DNA from: Oscillospiraceae bacterium
GTDB taxonomy: Bacteria; Bacillota; Clostridia; Oscillospirales; Acutalibacteraceae
Assembly (NCBI GenBank): GCA_902796295.1
Contig: CADBOL010000242.1
Coordinates: 1-8,238 of the forward strand
Reading direction: 5' to 3'
Length of the DNA: 8,238 nucleotides
Positions 1-6,644 of this stretch are shown here, in pieces. The notes beneath the pieces are model-generated. The model searched no databases, was not told the origin of the DNA, and saw only the letters and a program-made list of their open reading frames with translations. The first letter of the stretch is position 1, and the number at the start of each line of letters is the position of its first letter. Both the position numbers and the translations under genes were made by a program.

Positions 1-2087
1 CCGACGTCAGAGATGAAGAGCTTGCGGCTCTCAATGATGAAGAGCGTGAGATTTACTCTTTTCTTTCAGAGAAAAACGACTTTGTCAAAGAAGATCTGAT
101 TTTCAGGAATCTTTCAAGGGAAAAGGATCCGCAGGCGCTTGACAGGCTCGCGAAGAAAAATATCCTGATTTCAAGAGCTGACGCTGTCAGGAATCTCTCC
201 GATCTTACGGCAAAAATGGTGAGACCTCTGCCAGAGGAAGATTTCGCGAGAAGACTGAGCAAGAAGCAGCAGGAGGTCTATGATATCCTGACAGATGCTG
301 GAGCCGCGTCGGTTAAGGAAATCTGTTACTTCACGGGATATACCCCGGCCGTTGTCAGCGCTCTTGTCAAAAACGGAGCCGCGGAATATTTCGAAACAGA
401 GATAGACTATTTTTCGGATTACGGCCTTTCCGAAGGAGTGCGCACTCACATTAATCTTACCTCCGAGCAGAAGGCGGCTTCCGAAAAACTCACAGCCCTT
501 GCCTTTTCGGGAAAGAGAGCGGTTTCTCTCCTCTACGGAGTTACCGGGAGCGGGAAAACATCCGTATATATGAGCGTGATGGATGCTGTTGTTGACAGCG
601 GCAGATGCGTTATCCTTCTTGTTCCCGAAATAGGTCTTACTCCGCAGGCTATGAATATTTTCTGCGCGAGATACGGAAAGAATGTGGCGATTTTTCACTC
701 CGCCCTTTCCGTAAGAGAGAGAAGAGAGCAGTGGAAGAGAGTCAGAAAAGGCGAGGCAAAGATTGTCATAGGTACCAGGAGCGCGGTTTTCGCTCCGGTT
801 GAAAATGTCGGTCTCATCATTATAGATGAGGAGCAGGAGCATACCTATAAATCCGAGCAGACCCCGAGATATGACGCGGCGGATGTGGCTAAATTCAGGT
901 GCGCATACAATAATTCGCTTCTGATTCTTGCCTCGGCTACACCGAGAGTCGAAAGCTATGCCGCGGCCCTTAAAGGCAAATATGAGCTGTGTACTCTTTC
1001 TGCGAGATACGGCAGCGCGTTATTGCCCGAGGTACAGACGGTTGATATGCGCACAGCGGAAAAGATGCCGGGCTGCTCCGAAGTGAGCCGCGAGCTTTAC
1101 GAAGGGCTCAATGAGTGTATACAAAACGGCAGGCAGGCCATTCTTCTTATCAACCGCCGCGGATACAATACATTTGCGGTCTGTGATGACTGCGGAAAGG
1201 TCATGACTTGCCCGCAGTGCAGTATTTCTCTGACATATCACAGAGCAAACAACAGGCTTATATGCCACTACTGCGGATATTCCGCGCCGTTTACGGGCGT
1301 GTGCCCCGAATGCGGAGAAAGCGCGGTCAGATATGCCGGTTACGGTACCCAGAAAATAGAGGACGAGCTCTCAAAACTGCTTCCCGAGGCAAAAATCCTC
1401 AGGATGGATGCGGATACCACGACATCCAAAGACAGCCATGAGAAGCTTTTCAGCGCCTTCGAAAGGGGCGAATACAATATTCTTTTAGGCACCCAGATGG
1501 TCGCGAAGGGGCTTGATTTCCCGAATGTGACTCTGGTCGGCGTTGTTTCGGTTGACCAGCAGTTATACAATGATGATTTCAGGTCACTCGAAAAGACATT
1601 TTCGCTTCTCACCCAGGTGGTGGGAAGAAGCGGCAGGGGAGAGAATCAGGGCAGAGCAATTATTCAGACTTTGACCCCCGAAAACGAAATAATCCGGATT
1701 GCCGCGAGGCAGGATTATGATGAGTTTTTTGAAAGCGAAATAAGAATCAGACGCGCAATGACTTATCCGCCTTACTGCGATTTATGCGTTCTCGGTCTTA
1801 CGGGTGAAGATGAGCAGGGGGTCAGGATTGCGTCAAATGAAGTGCTTTCTTTAATACGCACTCTGATAAGCGAAAAATACAAAGGCGAAAAAATAATAGT
1901 TCTCGGGCCCGTGCCCGCAAGGGTTCTCAGGGTCAGCGGGAAATACAGATACAGAATAATAATCAAATGCAGAAACTCCGCGGATTTCAGGGCTATGATA
2001 TCCGAAGTCCTGATTGAAACGGGTACGGATAAAAGATTCAGAAATGTCAGCGTCTTCGCGGATATGAATCCCGATTCGGCGCTGTGA
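1..2087 (+). CDS. priA: Primosomal protein N' (PriA), replication-restart DNA helicase; 5' partial
   Basis: The reading frame is open to the left edge (first full codon at 3), so the ATG at 216 is internal and the true start lies upstream. About 694 residues are visible. Clostridial PriA is usually 730-830 residues, so most of the N-terminal 3'-DNA-binding domain is missing. Visible parts in order: a winged-helix region (about residues 15-135), Walker A GVTGSGKT (537-560), motif II DEEQ (825-836), motif III SATP, a zinc module with four CxxC pairs (1182-1313: CDDC, CPQC, CHYC, CPEC), motif V GTQMVAKGLDFPN, motif VI QVVGRSGRG (about 1614-1640), and the C-terminal domain ending in NPDSAL. PriA is known to bind stalled or D-loop forks, unwind the lagging arm and load the replicative helicase. 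Motif II is DEEQ instead of the commoner DEEH. The family assignment is secure. Confidence 0.97.
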   Translation, partial: DVRDEELAALNDEEREIYSFLSEKNDFVKEDLIFRNLSREKDPQALDRLAKKNILISRADAVRNLSDLTAKMVRPLPEEDFARRLSKKQQEVYDILTDAGAASVKEICYFTGYTPAVVSALVKNGAAEYFETEIDYFSDYGLSEGVRTHINLTSEQKAASEKLTALAFSGKRAVSLLYGVTGSGKTSVYMSVMDAVVDSGRCVILLVPEIGLTPQAMNIFCARYGKNVAIFHSALSVRERREQWKRVRKGEAKIVIGTRSAVFAPVENVGLIIIDEEQEHTYKSEQTPRYDAADVAKFRCAYNNSLLILASATPRVESYAAALKGKYELCTLSARYGSALLPEVQTVDMRTAEKMPGCSEVSRELYEGLNECIQNGRQAILLINRRGYNTFAVCDDCGKVMTCPQCSISLTYHRANNRLICHYCGYSAPFTGVCPECGESAVRYAGYGTQKIEDELSKLLPEAKILRMDADTTTSKDSHEKLFSAFERGEYNILLGTQMVAKGLDFPNVTLVGVVSVDQQLYNDDFRSLEKTFSLLTQVVGRSGRGENQGRAIIQTLTPENEIIRIAARQDYDEFFESEIRIRRAMTYPPYCDLCVLGLTGEDEQGVRIASNEVLSLIRTLISEKYKGEKIIVLGPVPARVLRVSGKYRYRIIIKCRNSADFRAMISEVLIETGTDKRFRNVSVFADMNPDSAL

Positions 2088-2091
2088 GGTG
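2086..2091 (+). promoter_or_regulatory. Ribosome binding site favouring the def ATG
   Basis: GAGGTG sits across the priA stop codon and ends four bases before the ATG at 2096. The spacing is short, but no comparable site precedes the alternative GTG at 2084. Ribosomes ending priA would terminate on top of this site, so re-initiation is plausible (inference). Confidence 0.55.
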
Positions 2092-2095
2092 TAAA

Positions 2096-2578
2096 ATGGC
2101 AACAAGAAACATAGTAAAAATAGGCGACAGCATCCTGAATAAAAAATCAAGACCTGTCGAAAAATTCGATGCCAGGCTGCATCAGCTTCTTGACGATATG
2201 AGAGAGACAATGTATCAGGCAGAGGGCGTCGGCCTCGCCGCCGTACAGGTAGGCGTGCTCAGACGCGTTGTTGTTATGGACTGCTCTCAGGATAAAACCG
2301 ACTATCTCGAGCTCATCAATCCCGAAATAACGGAGACTGAGGGCGAGCAGAGAGAGCAGGAGGGATGTCTTTCTCTGCCCGGCGAGAGTGGCATTACTCT
2401 CAGGCCTGCCGTTGTCAGAGTCAAGGCGCAGGACAGAGACGGAAACTGGTGCCTCTACAAAGGTGAGGGCCTCAAGGCGAGATGCTTCTGCCACGAGATT
2501 GATCATCTTGACGGGATCCTTTTTACCGAAAGAGAAATACCCTATACAGAAGGATTGGAGAACAGTGTTTCGGAATGA
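2096..2578 (+). CDS. def: Peptide deformylase
   Basis: Cytosolic metalloenzyme that removes the formyl group from the N-terminal fMet of nascent proteins. All three family motifs are visible in this 160-residue protein: motif I GVGLAAVQ (residues 44-51), motif II EGCLSLP (89-95, Cys91 a metal ligand) and motif III HEIDH (133-137, His133 and His137 metal ligands, Glu134 catalytic). The residue before HEIDH is Cys where many family members have Gln; I believe this occurs in other clostridial homologues. An upstream GTG at 2084 overlaps the priA stop (GTGA) and would add four residues. I chose the ATG at 2096 because the protein then begins MATRNIVKIGD, as in the family, and AGGTG lies just upstream at 2087-2091. 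It follows priA with almost no gap and overlaps fmt, its functional partner. Confidence 0.96.
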   Translation: MATRNIVKIGDSILNKKSRPVEKFDARLHQLLDDMRETMYQAEGVGLAAVQVGVLRRVVVMDCSQDKTDYLELINPEITETEGEQREQEGCLSLPGESGITLRPAVVRVKAQDRDGNWCLYKGEGLKARCFCHEIDHLDGILFTEREIPYTEGLENSVSE

Positions 2579-3498
2579 AGATTGTATTTATGGGGACACC
2601 GGATTTTGCGGTCCCGTGTCTTGAAAGACTTATTGATATGGGGCATGAGGTTACCGGAGTGTTTACCCAGCCCGATAAGCCCAAGGGCAGGCACGGCATA
2701 TTGACTCCGCCGCCCGTCAAGGAGCTTGCGGTGAAATGCGGTATTCCGGTTTTTCAGCCCGTCAGGATGAAAGACGGCACGGCGCTCGAAATGCTCACAA
2801 GCGCTTCTCCCGATCTTGTTATTGTGGTTGCCTACGGAAAGATTCTGCCGAAGGAAATACTTGAATATCCAAAATACGGCTGTATCAATATCCATGCTTC
2901 GCTTCTTCCCCTGCTCAGGGGAGCGGCCCCCATTCAGTGGTCTATTCTCAACGGTTTCACGGAAACAGGCGTCACATCGATGCAGATGGATGAAGGGCTC
3001 GACACCGGCGATATGCTTCTGAGCGCAAAAATACCCATTGGTGAAAATATGAATGCTCAGGAGCTGCACGATTCCCTTTCGGCTCTGGGAGCAGATATAA
3101 TGGAGCAGACGATAAACGCGCTTTGCGAGGATAAGCTTACTCCCGTAAGGCAGGATCACGAAAAATTCACCTATGCTCCCATGCTCTCGAAAGAGCTTTC
3201 TCCGATTGACTGGAGCAAAAGCGCCGCAGAGGTTCACAACAAGATAAGGGGCCTTTATTCCTGGCCCTGCGCCACCGCGAAGCTCGACGGTAAGGTTTTT
3301 AAGATTCATGAGAGCAGGCTCAGCGATGTCAAAGGCGGTCAGCCCGGCGAGATAATGGAAAAATCCGGGCGCCTGATTGTTTCCTGCGGAGACGGGAAAT
3401 GCATTGAAATACTGAATTTACAGGCGGAAAATAAAAAAGCGATGAATACCGCCGATTATATAAGAGGCAACCCCGTTGCCGGGAGTTTTTTCGAATAA
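2575..3498 (+). CDS. fmt: Methionyl-tRNA formyltransferase
   Basis: Transfers a formyl group from 10-formyl-THF to Met-tRNA(fMet) for translation initiation. The length of 307 residues is normal. The N-terminal formyltransferase fold (about 1-200) starts MKIVFMGTPDFAVP. The catalytic triad matching E. coli Asn106/His108/Asp144 is present as Asn105, His107 (INIHASLLP) and Asp143 (LDTGD). The C-terminal tRNA-binding domain runs from about 205 to the end. The tRNA-contacting loop (QPDKPKGRHGILTPPPVK) keeps the arginine equivalent to E. coli Arg42, but has GI where E. coli has a lysine pair. The sequence after the catalytic His reads SLLPLLRGAAP rather than the usual SLLP-Arg/Lys-aromatic-RGAAP. 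The start ATG overlaps the def stop (ATGA). The best Shine-Dalgarno (GGAG, 2557-2560) is 14 bases away, so translation probably depends on coupling to def. Confidence 0.96.
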   Translation: MKIVFMGTPDFAVPCLERLIDMGHEVTGVFTQPDKPKGRHGILTPPPVKELAVKCGIPVFQPVRMKDGTALEMLTSASPDLVIVVAYGKILPKEILEYPKYGCINIHASLLPLLRGAAPIQWSILNGFTETGVTSMQMDEGLDTGDMLLSAKIPIGENMNAQELHDSLSALGADIMEQTINALCEDKLTPVRQDHEKFTYAPMLSKELSPIDWSKSAAEVHNKIRGLYSWPCATAKLDGKVFKIHESRLSDVKGGQPGEIMEKSGRLIVSCGDGKCIEILNLQAENKKAMNTADYIRGNPVAGSFFE

Positions 3499-3505
3499 GA
3501 GGTGA
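3498..3505 (+). promoter_or_regulatory. Ribosome binding site deciding the metallopeptidase start
   Basis: AGAGGTGA begins on the last base of the fmt stop codon. It lies 5-6 bases before GTG 3511, ideal spacing, and about 15 bases before ATG 3520. It overlaps the earlier GTG at 3502, which has no site of its own. This favours GTG 3511. Confidence 0.6.
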
Positions 3506-3510
3506 GAGAT

Positions 3511-4203
3511 GTGAATTTAATGGGATTTGATCCGTTGTATTTCCTTCTTGTTGTCCCGTGTATCATTATTTCACTTGTAGCGCAGTCAAAGGTGAAATCG
3601 GCATACAGGAAATACAGCGCCGTCAGCAACATGAGAGGTATTACAGGAGCTCAGGCTGCTCAGAATATCCTCGATTACTACGGCATTTACGATGTTCAGA
3701 TTAAGCTGATAGGCGGAACTCTGAGTGACAACTATAATCCGAAGACCAAAATCATTTCACTGTCATCGGATGTCTATAACGGTTCCTCGGTTGCCGCCGT
3801 GGGAGTTGCCTGCCATGAGGCGGGTCACGCGGCTCAGCACGCTCAGGCTTATGCGCCGATAAAAGTGCGCGAGGCGATTATTCCCATGTGCAAGATAGGT
3901 TCCACAATCTCCGTTCCGCTGATTATGCTCGGTTATATTCTCGGCTTCGGAATCCTTGTTTATGCCGGTATTTTCCTTTACGCGGGTCTCTTTATCTTTC
4001 AGCTTGTCACGCTCCCGGTTGAATTCAACGCGAGCAGCAGAGCGCTGAAAGTCATAGATGAAACCAATATGCTTGCCGGCGAAGTGCTTGCAGGCGCAAA
4101 GAAAGTGCTCAGCGCAGCCGCAATGACCTATGTTGCCGCAATGATGACTTCTCTTGCAAATCTGCTGAGAATCCTCATCAGATTTTCCGGCAGAAGAAGA
4201 TAA
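3511..4203 (+). CDS. YugP-like membrane zinc metallopeptidase (putative neutral zinc metallopeptidase family)
   Basis: From GTG 3511 it is 230 residues; in-frame alternatives are GTG 3502 and ATG 3520. A hydrophobic segment follows the N-terminus (about 9-25). The zinc-binding HEXXH motif is HEAGH at residues 102-106, in GVACHEAGHAAQHA. Two adjoining hydrophobic segments follow (about 130-168). Next is LPVEFNASSRAL, whose Glu171 is the likely third zinc ligand in this family. A last hydrophobic stretch (about 204-225) ends in a basic tail. The layout matches B. subtilis YugP (Pfam Zn_peptidase_2, as I recall), a membrane protein of unclear substrate. It lies 12 bases after fmt and is co-directional, so co-transcription is likely. 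A role in protein maturation beside def/fmt is a guess from position only. Confidence 0.9.
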   Translation: MNLMGFDPLYFLLVVPCIIISLVAQSKVKSAYRKYSAVSNMRGITGAQAAQNILDYYGIYDVQIKLIGGTLSDNYNPKTKIISLSSDVYNGSSVAAVGVACHEAGHAAQHAQAYAPIKVREAIIPMCKIGSTISVPLIMLGYILGFGILVYAGIFLYAGLFIFQLVTLPVEFNASSRALKVIDETNMLAGEVLAGAKKVLSAAAMTYVAAMMTSLANLLRILIRFSGRRR

Positions 4204-4212
4204 CAGATTTTT

Positions 4213-4272
4213 ATGATACCCTCTGAGGCGTTTTACGGTGAAACCGCCGAAGAATCAAACAGGAGAGTTTAA
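4213..4272 (+). other. Possible 19-codon ORF in the metallopeptidase-rsmB gap
   Basis: ATG 4213 opens a reading frame encoding MIPSEAFYGETAEESNRRV and stops with TAA at 4270-4272, directly against the rsmB ATG at 4273. The frame is the same as both neighbouring genes, and the three codons between the metallopeptidase stop (4201-4203) and this ATG are also open. The rsmB Shine-Dalgarno lies inside it. There is no well-spaced ribosome site for ATG 4213; the nearest purine run (about 4192-4202) is over 10 bases away. It could be a leader peptide, a relic of a longer gene tail, or chance, since a 22-codon open stretch is not rare. I recognise no homologue. Confidence 0.2.
4227..4248 (+). other. 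Weak hairpin in the metallopeptidase-rsmB gap
   Basis: GGCG at 4227-4230 pairs with CGCC at 4245-4248. After a one-base bulge (C4244), TTTT 4231-4234 pairs with GAAA 4240-4243 (one G-T pair), around a five-base loop. A competing small stem is CGGT 4236-4239 with ACCG 4243-4246. No T-run follows on either strand, so it is not a standard terminator. It ends 12 bases before the rsmB ribosome site. Confidence 0.25.
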
Positions 4273-5595
4273 ATGAAAAGTCCCCGCCAGACAGCGTTTG
4301 AAGCGCTGCTGAAAATACACAAGGATTCGGCATACTCTAACCTTGTGCTCGACAGCATGCTGTCGGAAAACAGCGACCTTGACGAGAGAGACAAGGCGTT
4401 TGTCACAAATCTCGTTTACGGTTCGCTCGATCATATGATAATAATCGACTATAATCTGAGTTTATATCTCAATCAGCCGTCAAAGAAGCTCAAGCCCGAG
4501 CTTCACACAATACTTGTGCTCGGAGCTTATCAGATTCTCTTTATGGACAGAGTTCCGAATCATGCGGCGGTCAGCGAGAGCGTTCAGCTCGCTAAGGTTA
4601 ATAAATCCTCTTTTGCCGCTTCGCTCGTAAACGCAGTGCTCAGAAGAGTGGCGGACAACGGCCTCAAATTCCCCGAAAAAATAGAGAATTCCGCCGAGTA
4701 TCTTTCGGTCAGGTATTCCTGCCCGGAATGGCTCACAGAGCTCTGGATAAATTCCTACGGCTATGAAAACGCCGAAGGCATTGCCTCAAGAGCGCTTGAT
4801 GTGCCGCCTCTTACAGTCAGAGTGAATACGCTCAGGACCGGGAACGAAGACCTGATGTGGAAACTCGCGGAGGAAGGCGTTATTTCCGAGCCCTGCGATA
4901 TGGTTGAGAACGCGCTGTTTCTCAGCGGCACCGGTGCCGTTGACAGTCTTGAGTCATATAAGGAAGGCCTCTTTCACGCGCAGGATATTTCTTCGCAGCT
5001 CTGCTGCCGGGCGCTCAATCCCGAAGCAGGCGACGCTGTCTTTGATATGTGCGCCGCTCCCGGCGGAAAGACCTTCACCATGGCCGAGATGATGAACGGC
5101 GGCGGAATAGTCAAATCATTTGATATTTATCAGTCAAGAGTTGAGCTGATAAAGGAGGGCGCGAAGAGACTCGGCCTGCCCAATGTAAAAACATTCTTTT
5201 CCGACGCCTCGTTCTATAATCCCAATTACGGCGCGGCGGATAAGATTCTCTGCGATGTACCGTGCTCCGGTCTCGGTATAATCAGGAGAAAGCCCGAAAT
5301 AAGATTCAAAAACAAGCCGGAGATTGACAAGCTTCCGGAGCTGCAGTACAAAATCCTGTGCAACTCGGCAAAGTATTTGAAACAGGGAGGCCGTCTTGTC
5401 TATTCGACCTGCACCCTGAATCCCGGCGAAAACGAAAATGTATGTGACAGATTCCTCAGCGAGCATCCGGAATTTTCCACAGAGGAGTTTTTACCCGAAA
5501 TAAAGAGATATTCCCCGGGTGACAGATATCTCACCCTTATGCCGCATATTCACGATACTGACGGATTCTTTATGGCAGTATTCAGGAGAGATTGA
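4273..5595 (+). CDS. rsmB: 16S rRNA (cytosine-C5) methyltransferase RsmB (m5C967 type)
   Basis: SAM-dependent enzyme that methylates C5 of a 16S rRNA cytosine (C967 in E. coli). The 440 residues are normal for the family. An N-terminal NusB-like RNA-binding domain (about 1-135, beginning MKSPRQTAFEALLKI) is followed by a Rossmann methyltransferase domain. Motif I DMCAAPGGK is at residues 258-266. Motif IV DVPCSGLG carries Cys331, the residue that releases the product, and motif VI VYSTCTLNP carries Cys380, the nucleophile. Both cysteines of the two-Cys mechanism are therefore present. The start ATG has a good site, AGGAGA at 4261-4266, six bases upstream. The gene ends in a four-base overlap with the TTG at 5592. 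It is most likely in the same transcript as fmt and rlmN. Confidence 0.96.
   Translation: MKSPRQTAFEALLKIHKDSAYSNLVLDSMLSENSDLDERDKAFVTNLVYGSLDHMIIIDYNLSLYLNQPSKKLKPELHTILVLGAYQILFMDRVPNHAAVSESVQLAKVNKSSFAASLVNAVLRRVADNGLKFPEKIENSAEYLSVRYSCPEWLTELWINSYGYENAEGIASRALDVPPLTVRVNTLRTGNEDLMWKLAEEGVISEPCDMVENALFLSGTGAVDSLESYKEGLFHAQDISSQLCCRALNPEAGDAVFDMCAAPGGKTFTMAEMMNGGGIVKSFDIYQSRVELIKEGAKRLGLPNVKTFFSDASFYNPNYGAADKILCDVPCSGLGIIRRKPEIRFKNKPEIDKLPELQYKILCNSAKYLKQGGRLVYSTCTLNPGENENVCDRFLSEHPEFSTEEFLPEIKRYSPGDRYLTLMPHIHDTDGFFMAVFRRD
5584..5590 (+). promoter_or_regulatory. Ribosome binding site deciding the rlmN start
   Basis: AGGAGAG lies inside the last codons of rsmB. From AGGAG, the TTG at 5592 is only three bases away (too close), while the TTG at 5598 is nine bases away (workable). 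This favours TTG 5598. The next in-frame ATG, at 5622, is too far. Confidence 0.55.
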
Positions 5596-5597
5596 TT

Positions 5598-6644
5598 TTG
5601 ACTGATACGGATATCCTCTCGATGACATATGAAGAGTTGTCGGAGGCGTTTGAAAAGAACTCAATACAGCGGTTCAGAGCAAAGCAGGTTTGGGAATGGC
5701 TTCACACCCATCTTGTGCTTGATTATGATGAAATGCTCAATCTTCCCAAATCACTGAGAAGCGAACTCAGCGAAAAATTCCCTATAGTGCGATGTTTTGT
5801 CAGGGGAAAGCAGGTTGCTTCCGACGGCACGGTCAAGATGCTCTATGAGCTCCGGGACGGAGACTATGTTGAGTGCGTTATAATGAAATATAAATACGGC
5901 AATTCAATCTGTATTTCAACAGAGGTCGGCTGTAAGATGGGCTGCGCATTCTGCGCCTCGACCATAGGAGGATTCAAACGAAAGCTCAGTGCAGGCGAAA
6001 TGCTTTCCGAGATATATCTCGCTCAGAAGGAAACCGGTGAGAGAATTTCGCATATAGTTCTTATGGGTATGGGCGAGCCGCTTGATAATTTTGACAATGT
6101 AATGAGATTCATCACTCTTGTCACAGACCGCGAAGGGCTCAATATTTCGATGAGAAATATTTCACTTTCCACATGCGGGCTCGTACCTCAGATAAAGGAG
6201 CTTATGAAACTGCGGCTCCAGCTCACGCTCTCGGTGTCACTCCACGCGCCGAATGATGAGATAAGAAATAAAATAATGCCTGTAAACAGGATTTATAATA
6301 CAGAGGAGCTGCTCGGTGTCTGCAGAGAATACACCGCTCAGACCTCACGCAGGATTTCCTTTGAATATGCTATGCTCTCGGGAGTGAATGACAGCGATGA
6401 ATGTGCCCGTGAGCTTGCGTCAAGGCTTAAGGGAATGCTGTGCCATGTCAACCTGATACCCGTAAACGAGGTGGATGAGAGCCCGTTCAGACCGAGCTCA
6501 AAAGAGAGAGTGAAGGCCTTTACCGGAATACTGCAAAAGGGCGGTATCAACGCTACGGTGAGGCGTAAGCTCGGCTCGGATATTGACGCCTCGTGCGGCC
6601 AGCTCAGGTTAAAGACAATTAAAAGTAAAGGGGGAACCGTATGA
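5598..6644 (+). CDS. rlmN: Dual-specificity 23S rRNA (A2503-C2) / tRNA (A37-C2) methyltransferase RlmN
   Basis: Radical-SAM enzyme that makes 2-methyladenosine in 23S rRNA A2503 and some tRNAs. From TTG 5598 it is 348 residues; TTG 5592, overlapping the rsmB stop, would give 350. An N-terminal helical RNA-binding region contains FRAKQVWEWLH. The [4Fe-4S] motif CxxxCxxC is CKMGCAFC (residues 112, 116, 119; bases 5931-5954), and the GMGEP SAM-binding motif follows. The cysteine matching E. coli Cys118 is Cys105 (ICISTEVGC). The methyl-carrying cysteine matching Cys355 is Cys333, in DIDASCGQL. The full catalytic set is therefore present. Cfr is a paralogue with the same fold, but normal length and core-gene context favour RlmN. 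No ATG start fits well, which is unusual in this window. Confidence 0.96.
   Translation: MTDTDILSMTYEELSEAFEKNSIQRFRAKQVWEWLHTHLVLDYDEMLNLPKSLRSELSEKFPIVRCFVRGKQVASDGTVKMLYELRDGDYVECVIMKYKYGNSICISTEVGCKMGCAFCASTIGGFKRKLSAGEMLSEIYLAQKETGERISHIVLMGMGEPLDNFDNVMRFITLVTDREGLNISMRNISLSTCGLVPQIKELMKLRLQLTLSVSLHAPNDEIRNKIMPVNRIYNTEELLGVCREYTAQTSRRISFEYAMLSGVNDSDECARELASRLKGMLCHVNLIPVNEVDESPFRPSSKERVKAFTGILQKGGINATVRRKLGSDIDASCGQLRLKTIKSKGGTV

Noticed and set aside
216..218. ATG that could be read as the start of priA
   Set aside because: The frame is open upstream to the window edge and encodes PriA-like sequence there. A start here would also remove part of the winged-helix region.
171..842. A 223-codon open frame on the minus strand opposite priA
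   Set aside because: It is in codon register with priA and covers the Walker A and B coding region, so it is explained by missing TTA/CTA/TCA codons in the sense gene. No recognisable domain is present.
2542..3309. A 255-codon open frame on the minus strand opposite fmt
   Set aside because: Its codons are exact antisense partners of the fmt codons. It stays open because fmt uses no TTA, CTA or TCA codons in this stretch, a codon-bias effect. The protein resembles nothing I know, and the sense strand holds a fully convincing fmt.
4227..4248. Hairpin considered as a transcription terminator before rsmB
   Set aside because: The stem is short and bulged, and no T-run follows on either strand.
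5931..5954. Possibility that the radical-SAM gene is the resistance paralogue Cfr
   Set aside because: The neighbours rsmB and prpC/prkC are the usual core setting of rlmN, the length and motifs fit RlmN, and nothing suggests mobility.
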